Source: a bacterium
GTDB taxonomy: Bacteria > Zhuqueibacterota > QNDG01 > JABMRT01
Assembly: GCA_011046415.1 (NCBI GenBank)
Contig: DSAP01000076.1
Span: 1 to 46,461, forward strand
DNA: 46,461 bases
Direction: 5' to 3'
The position numbers were made by a program, and so were the translations under genes. Under the pieces are notes generated by a model, which searched no databases, was not told the origin of the DNA, and saw only the letters and a list, made by a program, of their open reading frames with translations. Shown piece by piece: positions 8,300 through 18,679 of the stretch (position 1 is its first letter; every line of letters starts with the position of its first letter).

Positions 8300-9178
8300 A
8301 TGCATATCCGGAACAAATCCCTCATCCTGCTGATCCTCGGGGCCTGTATCATCGGCCTCTCGCCCATCTTCGTCCGGTTGAGTCAAACCGGTCCGGTCGC
8401 CACCGCATTCTGGCGGCTCTCGCTCTCGCTGGCGCCGTTCTGGATCTGGTCCCGCGGGACCCGGCCCGTCCCGATGGTCCGGAAGGACCGGCTTCTGCTG
8501 TGGTCCGCCGGCCTCTTCTTCGCGGCCGATCTGAGCGTCTGGCATCTGTCGATCGGATACACCAGCGTGGCCAACGCGACCCTGCTCGCGAACCTCGCCC
8601 CGCTCTTTGTCGCACTCGCGAGCCGGATATTTTTTCACATCCGGATAGGGTGGATCTTCATCGCGGGACTGATCCTTTCGGTCGCGGGCATGGGATTCCT
8701 GGCCGGTTCGAGCGCAAACATCGGCGGAACCTACCTGAAGGGCGATCTGCTCGCGCTGTCCGCCGCGGTCTTCTATGCGGGTTACATCCTCTCGGTCAAG
8801 GAACTGCGGCACCGGATTCCCACGCCGGCGATCCTCCTGGGCTCGGGACTGATCTCCTGCGCGGTCCTCTTCCCCCTCGGTCTCCTGGCCGGAGAAACCC
8901 TGCTCCCACAAGATATCCGGGGATGGTTCGTCCTGCTCGGTCTGGCCCTGGTCTGCCATGGCGCCGGACAGGGTCTGATCACCCTCGCGCTCGCCCATCT
9001 TCCGGCGCATTTCGCCTCCCTGACCCTGCTGTTGCAGCCCGTGGTCGCCGCCCTCTGCGCCGCGGCCCTGTTTTCGGAAACCCTGTCGCACCCGCAGCTC
9101 GCCGGCGGGGCGCTGGTCTTGTCCGGCATTTATCTCGCCCGCAGGCAGAACATCCTTTCCAATAACAGGAAATCATGA
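8300..9178 (+). CDS. EamA-family (DMT superfamily) transporter
   Basis: A ten-helix inner-membrane permease of 292 residues, of the drug/metabolite transporter superfamily. Two EamA halves are visible: residues about 5-140 (LILGACIIGLSPIFVRLS, WRLSLSLAPFWIW, YTSVANATLLANLAPLFVAL) and about 150-285 (GDLLALSAAVFYAGYILSVK, TLALAHLPAHFASLTLLLQPVVAAL, GGALVLSGIYLARR). The motif ANATLLANLAPLFVAL is typical of this family. The start is ATG 8300; the longer track ORF reads through the 3' end of the upstream membrane gene in another frame. The substrate cannot be predicted; members export amino acids, nucleosides or other metabolites. It follows the frameshifted membrane gene by about 20 bases and could be co-transcribed with it. 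Confidence 0.88.
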   Translation: MHIRNKSLILLILGACIIGLSPIFVRLSQTGPVATAFWRLSLSLAPFWIWSRGTRPVPMVRKDRLLLWSAGLFFAADLSVWHLSIGYTSVANATLLANLAPLFVALASRIFFHIRIGWIFIAGLILSVAGMGFLAGSSANIGGTYLKGDLLALSAAVFYAGYILSVKELRHRIPTPAILLGSGLISCAVLFPLGLLAGETLLPQDIRGWFVLLGLALVCHGAGQGLITLALAHLPAHFASLTLLLQPVVAALCAAALFSETLSHPQLAGGALVLSGIYLARRQNILSNNRKS

Positions 9179-9223
9179 TCGTCCGGTGGCGGGTCACCGG
9201 GGTCAAAGGTCTCATTTTTTCGC

Positions 9224-9251
9224 TTGAATCTGAATCCTGGCCTCTTAAATT
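9224..9251 (+). promoter_or_regulatory. Putative promoter of rsgA
   Basis: TTGAAT (9224-9229), a 16-base spacer and TAAATT (9246-9251) lie 46 bases upstream of the TTG start of rsgA, in the only AT-rich part of this short intergenic region. Confidence 0.35.
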
Positions 9252-9296
9252 ATCCATCAGGCATCATAATCTCAAATCCGGAGTCGATAAAACCCT

Positions 9297-10382
9297 TTGA
9301 CCGCACTGGATCATCTCGGCTGGAATTCCCATTTCCGGCGCCGGTTCGAAGAACTCGGAGACGGCCTGATCCCGGGCCGCATCTTCCGGGAAGAGAAGAA
9401 CCGTTACGGCGTGTTCACCGAAGGGGGAGAAACCGCGGCAGGCTTGTCGGGCAGGCTCCGCCATCTCCTTTCTTCCGTGGAGGAACGCATCGTGGTCGGA
9501 GACTGGGTCGCCCTGAAACCGGAGCACGGCGGCTCCTCCCTGATCGAAGCCCTGCTGCCGCGCAGGACCTCCGTCTCGAGGAAACTCGCGGGGAGCCGGA
9601 AACGGCGGTCCGGCGGCGCGGACCGGGAACAGGTGATCGCGGCCAACATGGACGTCATCTTCATCGTGACGGGACTCGACCGCGACTATAGTCCGAGGCG
9701 CATCGAACGCTATCTCGCGCTCGTATGGAACAGCGGCGCCTCCCCGGTCGTGGTGCTGAACAAGGCGGACCTGTGCGGGGACGTGGAGGAAAAATTGGAG
9801 GAGGTGGAATCTTGCGCCGTCGGCGTGCCGGTTCACGCCCTGTCCGCGCGGGAGCCGGGGGAGGCGGAAGTCCTCCGCCGGTATATCCCGGCCGGCGTCA
9901 CGGCCGCCCTGCTCGGATCATCGGGAGTCGGGAAGTCGACGATCATCAACACGCTGCTCGGGTTTGAGAAACAGAAGGTCCGGAATCTCAGCGAATCCGA
10001 CGGCAAGGGCATGCATACGACTACGCACCGGGAACTGATCCGGCTCCCGGACGGGGGATTTTTGATGGACAATCCCGGGATGCGGGAAATCCAGCTCTGG
10101 GGGGACGCGGACGACCTCGATTCCGCCTTCGGGGACATCGAGAAAACCGCGGAAGACTGCCGGTTCCGGGATTGCAGGCATCTCGCGGAACCGGGCTGCG
10201 CCGTCCGTCTGGCCGTCGAATCCGGCGGCCTGTCGCCGGAGCGGCTGGCGAGCTATCACAAGCTGCAACGCGAGCTCCACTATCTCGAAGACCGGCAGCA
10301 CAAACCCGCCAGTGTCATCGAACGGGAACGGTGGAAATCCATCCGGAAAAGCACGAAGAATCTTCCTGAGAAGAAGTCATAA
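9297..10382 (+). CDS. rsgA: Small ribosomal subunit biogenesis GTPase RsgA
   Basis: RsgA (YjeQ) is a GTPase that binds the maturing 30S subunit and helps complete late assembly. The protein of 361 residues has the family's circularly permuted order: an N-terminal OB-like domain (LGWNSHFRRRFEELG through VVGDWVALKP), then G4 NKAD, G5 LSAR, G1 GSSGVGKST, G3 DNPG (usually DTPG), and a C-terminal zinc motif with three Cys and one His (DCRFRDCRHLAEPGC). The chosen start is TTG 9297, giving TALDHLGWN, which matches the usual N-terminus LxxLGWN; GGAG at 9280-9283 is a rather distant ribosome binding site. The gene ends 32 bases before the transglutaminase gene. Confidence 0.93.
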   Translation: MTALDHLGWNSHFRRRFEELGDGLIPGRIFREEKNRYGVFTEGGETAAGLSGRLRHLLSSVEERIVVGDWVALKPEHGGSSLIEALLPRRTSVSRKLAGSRKRRSGGADREQVIAANMDVIFIVTGLDRDYSPRRIERYLALVWNSGASPVVVLNKADLCGDVEEKLEEVESCAVGVPVHALSAREPGEAEVLRRYIPAGVTAALLGSSGVGKSTIINTLLGFEKQKVRNLSESDGKGMHTTTHRELIRLPDGGFLMDNPGMREIQLWGDADDLDSAFGDIEKTAEDCRFRDCRHLAEPGCAVRLAVESGGLSPERLASYHKLQRELHYLEDRQHKPASVIERERWKSIRKSTKNLPEKKS

Positions 10383-10414
10383 TATTTTGACACAATCCGA
10401 TCGAGGAGGGGATC

Positions 10415-12043
10415 ATGAAACCCATAAAGACACTCTTTCTGCTCGCCATCCCGTCTCTGCTCCTCGCCTACCCCGGCGAGGTGATCCGCTCCTTTCCCTC
10501 TCCTTCCCCCGCGCCGACCGGCCTGACCTTTGACGGGAAACATCTGTGGATGGCCGACCACCGCACGGACCGCCTGACCGCCATCGACCCGGAAACCGGA
10601 GAAACCGTGCGGGAGATCCCCTCCCCCGGTTTCTGGCCCATGGGGCTGGCGTGGGACGGCGAGAATCTGTGGAACGCGGATCAGAAACAGAATAAAATAT
10701 TCCGGGTGGATCCCGCGGACGGCGCGATTTTGACCGTGCTGGACAGTCCCGCGGGACGGACCGAGGGGCTCACCTGGGACGGAAAAACCCTCTGGCTTTC
10801 GGATTCGAGGAACAGGAAAATCATCCGGATCGACCTGTCGGACGGCACGGCGACGCATTCCTTCGCCTCGCCGGGACAGTTTCCCCAGGGCCTCGCGTGG
10901 GACGGGACCTGGCTCTGGTGCGCGGACCGGCTTTTGGACGAGACCCACATGATCGACCCGGAATCCGGGGAGGTCTTCCTCATCGCGGAATCCCCGGGAC
11001 CCTACCCTCGCGGCCTCGCGTGGGACGGCCTGACGCTGTGGAATGTGGACTACCAGACCGACAGCCTGTATCAGATGGTCCGCCGGGACGGGGATTCTTA
11101 CCGGCTCAAGAACTCCCGCACGGCCCGCGTCACCTTCACCCATGAGTTCAGGGGCCGCGGCAGGGGAATCATCCGGGAGATGAACGCGTATCTCGCCATC
11201 CCCGAAAATCTGCCGCAGCAGACCATCCGCTCGATCCGGTTCGAACCGGAGGGGTGGCGGGAAGTCCGGGACCGGTGGGACCAGCGTTTCGCGCATTTCC
11301 ACTATGAGGCGCTAAATCCGGAGACGCGGACGGCCTCCACGATGATCGTCGAAACGGAGATTTCCGAAATCATCTATTACATCTTTCCCGACCGTGTGGG
11401 ATCGCTGAAGGACATCCCCCGGGAGATCCGCGAAAAGTATACCGCGGACGATTCGAAATACCGGACAGACTCGGAGTATATCCGGGACCTCGCCGCCGGG
11501 ATCGTCGGCTCCGAGACCCATCCGTACCGCATGGCGCGCCGGATCTTCGATCATGTGCGCCTGACGCTGGAATACCAGCTCGAGGGCGGCTGGAACAGCG
11601 CGCCCGTGGTGCTGGAACGGGGAACCGGATCGTGCTCGGAATACACGTTCGCCTTCATCGCGCTCTGCCGCGCCGCCGGCCTGCCCGCCCGGTATGCGGG
11701 ATCGATCGTGGTGCGCGGGGACGACGCCAGCCTGGATGATGTGTTCCACCGCTGGCCGGAAGTCTACCTGCCGGGCTACGGATGGGTTCCGATGGATCCC
11801 CAGGGAGGGGACAAGGAATCCTCCCGCGACCGGGCCATGAACATCGGCCGCCTCCCGAACCGCTTCCTCATCACGACCCGGGGCGGGGGCGATTCGGAAT
11901 ATCTGGGGTGGTATTACAATGCGTGGGAGACATTTACCACGGATCCGCAGGTCGAGGTGGAGATCGAAGCCTTCGGAGAGTGGGAGCCGATCACTGCGCC
12001 GGGTGAAGAAGCCCTGCTGGATCCGGGAGGCAAGTGCGAATAG
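10415..12043 (+). CDS. Exported beta-propeller plus transglutaminase-like protein
   Basis: A 542-residue exported protein with a short signal peptide (TLFLLAIPSLLLA). Residues about 20-225 hold five tandem repeats with the signature GLxWDGxxLWxxD (GLTFDGKHLWMAD, GLAWDGENLWNAD and so on), which predict a beta-propeller. The second half contains a transglutaminase-like (papain-fold) domain: the catalytic triad is visible as GSCSEYT (C407), VFHRWPE (H445) and VPMDPQGG (D461). Bacterial members act as cysteine proteases, amidases or crosslinkers; the substrate is unknown. A strong GAGGAGGGG sits just before the ATG, and a TTGACA at 10387 has no matching -10. The Pro-rich loops and lack of other domains suggest a periplasmic or surface role. 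Confidence 0.85.
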   Translation: MKPIKTLFLLAIPSLLLAYPGEVIRSFPSPSPAPTGLTFDGKHLWMADHRTDRLTAIDPETGETVREIPSPGFWPMGLAWDGENLWNADQKQNKIFRVDPADGAILTVLDSPAGRTEGLTWDGKTLWLSDSRNRKIIRIDLSDGTATHSFASPGQFPQGLAWDGTWLWCADRLLDETHMIDPESGEVFLIAESPGPYPRGLAWDGLTLWNVDYQTDSLYQMVRRDGDSYRLKNSRTARVTFTHEFRGRGRGIIREMNAYLAIPENLPQQTIRSIRFEPEGWREVRDRWDQRFAHFHYEALNPETRTASTMIVETEISEIIYYIFPDRVGSLKDIPREIREKYTADDSKYRTDSEYIRDLAAGIVGSETHPYRMARRIFDHVRLTLEYQLEGGWNSAPVVLERGTGSCSEYTFAFIALCRAAGLPARYAGSIVVRGDDASLDDVFHRWPEVYLPGYGWVPMDPQGGDKESSRDRAMNIGRLPNRFLITTRGGGDSEYLGWYYNAWETFTTDPQVEVEIEAFGEWEPITAPGEEALLDPGGKCE

Positions 12044-12112
12044 ATGGGTCGAAAGCGGCAGATGAAGTCGTCCAATTCGTCCTATACTTGTCCTGTCGAT
12101 CGCCTGGAATTT

Positions 12113-12155
12113 GATCGCCTCCGTCGTCCTCGCGTGAAGCGGAGACGGCGCGATC
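12113..12155. terminator. Imperfect stem-loop between convergent genes
   Basis: Outer arms GATCGC/GCGATC, inner arms CCGTC/GACGG and a CGC/GCG tip can fold into one imperfect hairpin in the 120-base gap between two convergent genes. There is no T-run on either side, so it is at best a weak terminator. The ORF 12044-12232 running through it is not accepted. Confidence 0.3.
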
Positions 12156-12163
12156 ACCACGTC

Positions 12164-13987
12164 TCATTCCCCCGCTTCCTCCTGCCTTCGCAGCCGGGAC
12201 CGTTTATTCGGATCGAGCTCCATCTTCCGTAGACGTTCGGCCTTGGGCGTGACCTCGACCAGCTCGTCCTCTGCGATGAATTCGATGGCCTGATCGAGCG
12301 ACAGAGGCCGGGGCGGCCGTAAGGTTACCGTGCTCTCGGACGTGGAGCTGCGCATATTGGTGAGTTTCTTCTCCCGCGTGATGTTCACCTCGAGATCGCC
12401 GCTCCGGTTGCGTTCCCCGATGATCATGCCGGCATAGACCGGCACACCCGGCTCGACGAAGAGTTCGCCGCGGTCCACCATGGCCAGGCTGGCGTAAGAC
12501 GTCACCCGGCCGGGACGGTCCGCGACGAGCGCGCCGGTCGCGCGCTGGGGGATCGCGCCGGCCCAGGGCGCATATCCCTCGAGCAGGCTGTTCAGGACGC
12601 CCGCGCCCTTGGTCTCCGTCAGGAACTGGCTGCGGAATCCGATGAGGCCACGCGATGGGATGAGAAATTCCATATCCACGCGGCCGTGCCCCCCGTTATG
12701 CATGTGGACGAGACGGCCTTTCCGCGCGGACAATTTCTCGGTCATGATGCCGATGAACTCTTCCGGCACATCGAGGGTCACCCGCTCCACCGGTTCGAAA
12801 ACTTTCCCGTCTTCTGTCCGCGTGATCACGCGGGGTCTCGAGACCATGAATTCGTATCCCTCGCGCCGCATGGTCTCGATGAGCACGCCCAGCTGGAGCT
12901 CCCCCCGTCCGCAGACCTCGAAGGCGTCGGTGCGTTCCGCGGGTTTCACCTGAATGGCCACATTGCCCAAAATCTCGCGATCGAGCCGTTCCTTCAGATG
13001 GCGCGAAGTCAGGTATTTGCCCTCCTTGCCCGCGAAGGGTCCGTTGTTCACGTAAAAAATCATGGACACCGTGGGCTCGTCCACGCGGATGCGCGGCAGG
13101 GGCCTGGGGTCGTCCGGATCGGTGATCGTGTCGCCGATCCGGATGCCCTCGATGCCGGCCGTAGCGACGATGTCCCCGGCCTCGGCCTGATCGACCTGGA
13201 CGCGTTTCAGTCCCTGAAACGTGTATAACGCGGCGAAACGCACCTTTCTTCGCCCGTCCTCCCCACACAACAGGTACGAGGTGTTGAGCCGGAGCAGGCC
13301 GTTGACGAGCCGTCCGACGGCGATCTGCCCGACATAGGAATCGTAATCCAGATTCGTGACGAGAAACTGCGGAATAGCCGCTTCATCCGCCTCGGGACCG
13401 GGTATGCCGTCGCGTATCGTCTCGAACAGGGGACGCAGATCCCGGGAGTCATCCCCCGGCTTCAGATGGGCGACGCCGGTCTTGGCGTTGGTGTAGAGGA
13501 CCGGAAAATCGATCTGCGTCTCAACGGCTCCCAGGTCGATGAAGAGATCGTATACCTCGTTGAGCACCTCCGCGATGCGCGCGTCCGAACGGTCGATCTT
13601 ATTGATCACCAGAATCATGGGCAGGGCCCGGGCCAGCGCCTTCTGGACCACGAAACGGGTCTGGGGAAGCGGTCCCTCGCTCGCGTCGACCAGGAGCAGC
13701 GCGCCGTCCACGAGATTCAGGCTGCGCTCTACCTCTCCGCCGAAATCGGCGTGCCCGGGCGTGTCTACGATGTTGATTTTCATCTCCCCGTACCGGATGG
13801 CCGTATTCTTGGCCATGATGGTGATGCCGCGCTCGCGCTCGAGATCCATGCTGTCCATGATCCGTTCGGCGACCTGCTGATTTTCCCTGAACGTCCCGCT
13901 CTGCCTGAGCAGGCCGTCCACGAGCGTGGTCTTCCCGTGATCGACATGCGCGATGATGGCGACGTTCCGGATGTTCTCTTTTCGCAT
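12164..13987 (-). CDS. typA: Translational GTPase TypA/BipA
   Basis: TypA (BipA) is an EF-G-like GTPase that binds 70S ribosomes and supports 50S assembly and stress adaptation. The G motifs are intact: AHVDHGKTT (G1), RGITI (switch I), DTPGH (G3) and NKID (G4), followed by the domain II barrel and the BipA-specific C-terminal region ([16 protein letters not shown]). The length of 607 residues fits the family. I start at ATG 13987 because [18 protein letters not shown] matches the usual N-terminus; the track ORF continues upstream for 94 more codons without conservation. A GTG at 14029 with a purine-rich run before it is an alternative. The gene appears monocistronic, with a promoter candidate at 14132-14159. 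Confidence 0.95.
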   Translation of the reverse strand: MRKENIRNVAIIAHVDHGKTTLVDGLLRQSGTFRENQQVAERIMDSMDLERERGITIMAKNTAIRYGEMKINIVDTPGHADFGGEVERSLNLVDGALLLVDASEGPLPQTRFVVQKALARALPMILVINKIDRSDARIAEVLNEVYDLFIDLGAVETQIDFPVLYTNAKTGVAHLKPGDDSRDLRPLFETIRDGIPGPEADEAAIPQFLVTNLDYDSYVGQIAVGRLVNGLLRLNTSYLLCGEDGRRKVRFAALYTFQGLKRVQVDQAEAGDIVATAGIEGIRIGDTITDPDDPRPLPRIRVDEPTVSMIFYVNNGPFAGKEGKYLTSRHLKERLDREILGNVAIQVKPAERTDAFEVCGRGELQLGVLIETMRREGYEFMVSRPRVITRTEDGKVFEPVERVTLDVPEEFIGIMTEKLSARKGRLVHMHNGGHGRVDMEFLIPSRGLIGFRSQFLTETKGAGVLNSLLEGYAPWAGAIPQRATGALVADRPGRVTSYASLAMVDRGELFVEPGVPVYAGMIIGERNRSGDLEVNITREKKLTNMRSSTSESTVTLRPPRPLSLDQAIEFIAEDELVEVTPKAERLRKMELDPNKRSRLRRQEEAGE

Positions 13988-14131
13988 TCCCCTGGCCTGA
14001 TTTTTTGAAATGAACTTGCGTGATTTCACCCTCCCCTCCTCAAAACGGGGAGTGCGTCGTCCCCTCACATCCGCCTTCCCGGTAAGACCCGGGATCGAAT
14101 CAACGGGAACCGGCCGTGAAACGGACGAACC

Positions 14132-14159
14132 AAGATAATCGTTTTTTCGGGATTTCCAA
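14132..14159 (-). promoter_or_regulatory. Putative promoter of typA
   Basis: On the minus strand TTGGAA (14159-14154), a 16-base spacer and TATCTT (14137-14132) precede typA with a leader of about 100-140 bases. The spacer carries one of two copies of TCCCGAAAAAA; the second lies just upstream, toward the glycosyltransferase stop. Confidence 0.35.
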
Positions 14160-14177
14160 CGGTTTTTTTCGGGAGTG

Positions 14178-15269
14178 TCAGGACGGGCTGTCCAGAAGGA
14201 GAAGCAGATCCGGGGTCCGGTTGACGGGGATCGCGGGACGGGAGCCCGAATAGAACCGTCCGGCCTCATCCAGGGCGTCCGGGAGCGATAAACCGGCCTG
14301 GGGGACGCAGAAAAAAAGCCCGGATTCCGTGTAATACCGCGCCAGATATTCCTGCTCGGTCTGACCCGGCGTGGGAACCAGAATCGCTTTCATAGCCAGC
14401 GCGGCGACCTCCATGACCGTGGAGTATCCGGACCGGCAGACGATCCAGCGGCTGCGGCGCATCCATGTCGCCATGGCCTTCCGGTTCAGATGGGCGCGGA
14501 TTTCGAGGCCTCTGCCTGGGATGTCCGGAAGCGGGGCGGAGGATCCGGGTTTGCCGAGCACGATCATTTTCCTCCCGGGCAGTGCGGAGGCATGACGGAG
14601 CAGGATCGCCTCGAAGAGGGAGCGCTGCGGTTCGGGACCCGAGACCAGGAACAGAACATCCAGGTCTTCCTGGATCGGGGGTCCCGGCGTCAGGCTCGAC
14701 AGCGGCCCGATGTATCGGAGTTTTGGGTGACCGGCGATCCGTCCGCTGTGCGACAGGGCGCCGGAGAGATTGGGCGTCCCCGCGACATCCGGGATCAGGA
14801 CAAGCCGGTAAAACCGGAAAAAGAAACGGTTGAACCATTCGCTCAGGAAGGCGGACCATTCCAGACCGCGCGGCGGCTGAAACCGGAGCTGATGCGTCAT
14901 GAAAAAGGAAGGAACCCGGCGGGAGAAACATCCGTACCGGTTGTCCGAGATCACCAAATCCGCCCCCAAACGGCGGACGAGTCGCTCCACCGCCCGGTGT
15001 TCGCGGGCGATCCGGACAAAAACGGACGGAACCCGTAAAAGGAGGAACGGAATCAGCATCCGGGCGTTCCGGGCGTACCGGATCCCGTAATCCGGGAGCG
15101 CGACGCTGAGACATTCGGGAAATTCATCGCGGAGCAGGACCAGGGAACGCCCGGAGGAGGCCAGGACGACCCGGTGCCCTCCTTCAAGGAGGGCGCGAAT
15201 GACCGGGATGCTGCGCGTGGCGTGGCCCAGCCCCCAGTCTAGCACGCAGTACAGGATCGTCTTCTTCAT
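14178..15269 (-). CDS. Glycosyltransferase, GT-B fold (MurG/GT28-like)
   Basis: A 363-residue predicted GT-B glycosyltransferase. The N-terminal Rossmann half begins with [20 protein letters not shown], the acceptor-side G-x-G-H loop typical of this group. The C-terminal half holds [12 protein letters not shown] and the nucleotide-sugar binding region around [38 protein letters not shown], close to the GT28 C-terminal pattern in which a Gly-Tyr-Ser-Thr and a following Glu contact UDP. The sugar and acceptor are unknown. The start codon overlaps the stop of the kinase gene by four bases (ATGA), so it is the last gene of the fucose operon. That coupling suggests, as inference, a role in fucose- or rhamnose-related glycan metabolism, although it may just ride along. 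Confidence 0.82.
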   Translation of the reverse strand: MKKTILYCVLDWGLGHATRSIPVIRALLEGGHRVVLASSGRSLVLLRDEFPECLSVALPDYGIRYARNARMLIPFLLLRVPSVFVRIAREHRAVERLVRRLGADLVISDNRYGCFSRRVPSFFMTHQLRFQPPRGLEWSAFLSEWFNRFFFRFYRLVLIPDVAGTPNLSGALSHSGRIAGHPKLRYIGPLSSLTPGPPIQEDLDVLFLVSGPEPQRSLFEAILLRHASALPGRKMIVLGKPGSSAPLPDIPGRGLEIRAHLNRKAMATWMRRSRWIVCRSGYSTVMEVAALAMKAILVPTPGQTEQEYLARYYTESGLFFCVPQAGLSLPDALDEAGRFYSGSRPAIPVNRTPDLLLLLDSPS

Positions 15270-16747
15270 GCCGGAGGCCGGGTTTGGAGACCGGAGAAGC
15301 GCGCATACGCCTCATCCCAGGCGTCGCGATCCCCGGGAAAAAAGAGGGACGGTTCGAAGGAATCGGCGACGAGCCGCCGTCCCGAAGCCAGGGATTCCAG
15401 GTCTCCCGTGGCGACGGCCTGGATGATCACGTTCCCGATCGCCGTCGCCTCCGCCGGTCCGGCAAGAACGGGGATACCGCATGCATCCGCGGTGAACCGG
15501 TTGAGCAGGTCGTTCCGGCTCCCCCCCCCGACGATATGGAGGACCTCAATCTTCCGGCCCGTCAACCGGTCGATGTCCCGGAGAATCTGCCGGTAGCGCA
15601 GGGCCAGGCTCTCGAGGATCGCGCGGACGAACTGTCCCCGCGATTCGGGGACGGGCTGTCCGGTACGAACGCAGAACTCCCGGATCGCGCCGGGCATCTC
15701 CGGGGGATTCAGGAAGGAGGGATCGTCCGGAAACAGCAGGCTACGGAAGGACGGGGCCGATTTTGCCTCATGCATCAGCGCCTCGTGGGACGCGTGTTTC
15801 TCTCCCCATTGCGTGCGGCAGGCCTCGACGAGCCACAGACCGGTCACGTTCTTGAGAAACCGGATGGTCTCTCCGACCCCTCCCTCGTTCGTGAAATTGC
15901 TTTCGAGGGTCTCCTCGTTGATGAGCGGTTCTTCCAGTTCGACGCCGATCAGGGACCAGGTGCCGGAACTCAGATAGGCCCAGGGCCGGTCTCCGGCCGC
16001 GGGAACCGCGGCCACGGCGCCGGCCGTGTCGTGGGAGGCCGGCGCGATCACGCGGCAGACCCGGAGTCCGGTTTCCTCCCGGATCTCATTCTTCAGCGGT
16101 CCGAGTACGGTTCCCGGCGGACGAATCTCCCCCATCAGGCGGCGCGGCAGGCCGATCCGTTCGAACAGCGCCTCGTCCCAGGTGCGGGAATGCGCGTGGA
16201 GGAGCTGGGAGGTCGAGGCGATCGTATACTCGGTGATCCGTTCGCCGGTCATCATGAAATGGAAAAGATCGGACATGAAAAGGAGGGTCTCGGCCGCGTC
16301 CAGGTCCGGATGGCGGGACTCGACCATGCTCAGGAGCTGGTAGAGGGAATTGAGTTCCATGAACTGGATGCCCGTGGCCGCATAGATGTCCTTCCGGGAC
16401 ATCCGGCCGAAGGCGGTCTCCATCATGCCCCGGGTGCGGGTATCCCGGTAGCAAAAGGGATGGCCGAGGAGATCTCCGTTCCTGCCGACGAAGCCGAAGT
16501 CCACGCCCCAGGTATCTACCCCGATCCCCGTGACCGTCCCCCGCACCGCGGCCGCGGTTTTGGACAATCCCCGTTTCAACTCATGAAAGAGACGGGAAAA
16601 ATTCCAGCACAGGTGTCCCCGGAAGGAAACCGGGGAATTGGGAAAGCGGTGAATTTCCCGGACCCGGAGCGTTCCGCCGATCTCGGCCAGCATCACCCGT
16701 CCGCTCGACGCGCCCAGATCCACGGCGATATATTTCCCGGACGACAT
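15266..16747 (-). CDS. FGGY-family carbohydrate kinase, rhamnulokinase-like (probable L-fuculokinase role)
   Basis: A cytoplasmic ATP-dependent sugar kinase of 493 residues in the FGGY family, most like rhamnulokinase RhaB. Visible motifs are IAVDLGASSGRVMLAEI (ATP-binding start), GVDTWGVDFGFV, the sugar-side YAATGIQFMELNSLYQL, YLSSGTWSLIGVEL and the late HIVGGGSRNDLLNRFTADA ATP loop. It sits between L-fucose isomerase and a glycosyltransferase, and after fuculose-phosphate aldolase. From context its likely substrate is L-fuculose, with L-rhamnulose as the alternative. No rhamnose isomerase is present in the window. I start at ATG 16747 (MSSGKYIAVDLG); the track ORF runs 106 codons further through the fucI 3' region. 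The 3' end overlaps the glycosyltransferase by four bases. Confidence 0.88.
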   Translation of the reverse strand: MSSGKYIAVDLGASSGRVMLAEIGGTLRVREIHRFPNSPVSFRGHLCWNFSRLFHELKRGLSKTAAAVRGTVTGIGVDTWGVDFGFVGRNGDLLGHPFCYRDTRTRGMMETAFGRMSRKDIYAATGIQFMELNSLYQLLSMVESRHPDLDAAETLLFMSDLFHFMMTGERITEYTIASTSQLLHAHSRTWDEALFERIGLPRRLMGEIRPPGTVLGPLKNEIREETGLRVCRVIAPASHDTAGAVAAVPAAGDRPWAYLSSGTWSLIGVELEEPLINEETLESNFTNEGGVGETIRFLKNVTGLWLVEACRTQWGEKHASHEALMHEAKSAPSFRSLLFPDDPSFLNPPEMPGAIREFCVRTGQPVPESRGQFVRAILESLALRYRQILRDIDRLTGRKIEVLHIVGGGSRNDLLNRFTADACGIPVLAGPAEATAIGNVIIQAVATGDLESLASGRRLVADSFEPSLFFPGDRDAWDEAYARFSGLQTRPPA

Positions 16748-16820
16748 CGGATGGCCTGAATTCCCGGTCAGGAGATATCCTTTCCCCCGAAATCCCGGGT
16801 TCTTCTCCTCCTCTGTTTTC

Positions 16821-18641
16821 TCATCTGGACGCGGCCGATCCGTACAGGGGCCCGAAATTCCTGCAGGCCCGGTAATCCGCGCCCTCGGTATCCGCCGTGC
16901 CGAAGGCGTTCCAGGCGGAAGGCCGGAAGATGCGCTCTTCCGGGACGTTGTGCATGTTGACGGGGATGCGCAGAATGGACGCGAGGGTGATGAGCCGGTC
17001 TCCGATGTGGCCGTAGCTGACGGCCCCGTGGTTCGCCCCCCAGTTGGCCATGACGGAATAGACATCGATGAATGCGCCCCGACCGGTCCGGATCGGTGAG
17101 AACCAGGTCGTCGGCCAGGTCGGACTGGTCCGGCGGTTGAGGGTTTCGTGCAGCCCGGAGGGTAGATCGACGGTGTATCCTTCCGCGAGCTGGAGCACGG
17201 GGCCCAGCCCCTTCACCAGATTGATCCGGGACATCGTCACCGGCATTCCGCCCCGCGTGAGGAACCGGGTGGAAAATCCCCCGCCCCGGAAGTATTCACG
17301 TTCCGCCGGGCACCATTCTGTCGCGCGGAGGCATTTTTCCGCCTCTTCGTGCGTGATCTCCCAGAACGGCTTGATGGCCGGTCTCCCCTGAATGGACTGC
17401 TGTCCCGTGCCGTCCAGGGCGGCGGGGCCCGAATTGATCAGGTGTATCATGCCGCCTTCCGCCTCTTTGGACAGGACATGGCCGGTGACCCGTTTCACCG
17501 CTTCGGGACTCCAATACGTGCGGACGTCGGAAAAGATCTGCGCCGTGCCGGTAAGCAGATGCCCGAACAGCATGGCCGTGCCGTTCAGCGAATCATTTTC
17601 CGTGGCGACGATATAGGGCGGACGGATGCCGTTCCAGTCGAAGGAGGAATTCAGGATGGCTTCGAGGAAATCGCCGTTCGGAAAATGATCCGTCCACTGG
17701 CGCTGCCCCTGAAATCCCGCGGCGATCGCGTTGTGTCCCAGCGCCTCCTCCCCCCACCCCATCTGTTCAAGAACCGGATTGCCCGTCATCAGGTCGCGCG
17801 CGATCAGAGTCATCTTCACGACCATCTGCCATTCCTCGTCTTTCCGTTTTCGGGAGGACCGCATCTCCGGCCAGTTGGGATCTTCTCCCTCGGGACAATT
17901 CGCCCGGACCCAGGCCAGGGCTTTCCTGAATTCTTCCGGATCGTAAATCTTTTCGTTCATTCTGCGGACAAACTCGCTCATGTCCACGGATTCATTCCGC
18001 ATGCCGAGATAATCGGAAAAGAACCGGTCGTCCACGATTGAACCGGCGATGCCCATCGAAACCGATCCCATGGAGAGATAGGATTTTCCGCGCATTTCGG
18101 CCGCGGCCAGTCCGGCCCGGGCAAAATTCAGGAGTTTCTTCTGCACATCGCCGGGAATCGCGGTGTCGCCGGCATCCTGCACATCCCGGCCGTAGATGCC
18201 GAACGCGGGCAATCCTTTCTGGGTGTATCCGGCGAGCGCCGCGGCCAGATACACCGCGCCGGGCCGTTCTGTGCCGTTGAATCCCCACACGGCCTTGGGG
18301 ATCAGCGGATCGGCATCCATCACCTCGGTGCCGTAACACCAGCACGGCGTCACGGTCAGGGAAATGCCCGCGCCCTCGCGCCTGAACCGGTCCGTGCAGG
18401 CGGCCGCCTCCGCCGTGCCCCCGATGCAGGTGTCTGCGATCACGCACTCCACGGGCAGGCCGCAGGCATGGCGCAGGTTTTCGGTAAAAAGCTTCGCCGC
18501 GGCCGAGGCCATGGCCATCGTCTGATTCTCGAGGGATTCGCGGACGCCCCCGCGCCGGCCGTCTATGACCGGACGGATGCCGATCTTGGGAAGGGATCCC
18601 TTCAGGCGCTGAGTCGGAGGATTCATCTTCATCTGAGACAT
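16821..18641 (-). CDS. fucI: L-fucose isomerase
   Basis: Converts L-fucose to L-fuculose, the first step of fucose catabolism, as a Mn-dependent cytoplasmic hexamer. The 606-residue length matches FucI (about 590). Strong landmarks are [21 protein letters not shown] at the N-terminus, the central [23 protein letters not shown] containing the metal-binding Glu and Asp, and [18 protein letters not shown] with the third metal ligand His near the C-terminus. A GAGGGAG ribosome binding site lies about eight bases before the ATG at 18641. It begins 38 bases after the aldolase stop and ends 73 bases before the kinase, so the three enzymes form one operon that turns L-fucose into DHAP and L-lactaldehyde. 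Confidence 0.95.
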   Translation of the reverse strand: MSQMKMNPPTQRLKGSLPKIGIRPVIDGRRGGVRESLENQTMAMASAAAKLFTENLRHACGLPVECVIADTCIGGTAEAAACTDRFRREGAGISLTVTPCWCYGTEVMDADPLIPKAVWGFNGTERPGAVYLAAALAGYTQKGLPAFGIYGRDVQDAGDTAIPGDVQKKLLNFARAGLAAAEMRGKSYLSMGSVSMGIAGSIVDDRFFSDYLGMRNESVDMSEFVRRMNEKIYDPEEFRKALAWVRANCPEGEDPNWPEMRSSRKRKDEEWQMVVKMTLIARDLMTGNPVLEQMGWGEEALGHNAIAAGFQGQRQWTDHFPNGDFLEAILNSSFDWNGIRPPYIVATENDSLNGTAMLFGHLLTGTAQIFSDVRTYWSPEAVKRVTGHVLSKEAEGGMIHLINSGPAALDGTGQQSIQGRPAIKPFWEITHEEAEKCLRATEWCPAEREYFRGGGFSTRFLTRGGMPVTMSRINLVKGLGPVLQLAEGYTVDLPSGLHETLNRRTSPTWPTTWFSPIRTGRGAFIDVYSVMANWGANHGAVSYGHIGDRLITLASILRIPVNMHNVPEERIFRPSAWNAFGTADTEGADYRACRNFGPLYGSAASR

Positions 18642-18679
18642 GGATGGCTCCCTCTGATTTGATCGCGAAGGATTATCGG

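Noticed and set aside
15284-16759. 491-residue plus-strand ORF opposite the FGGY kinase
   Set aside because: Shadow frame; the minus strand carries all kinase motifs.
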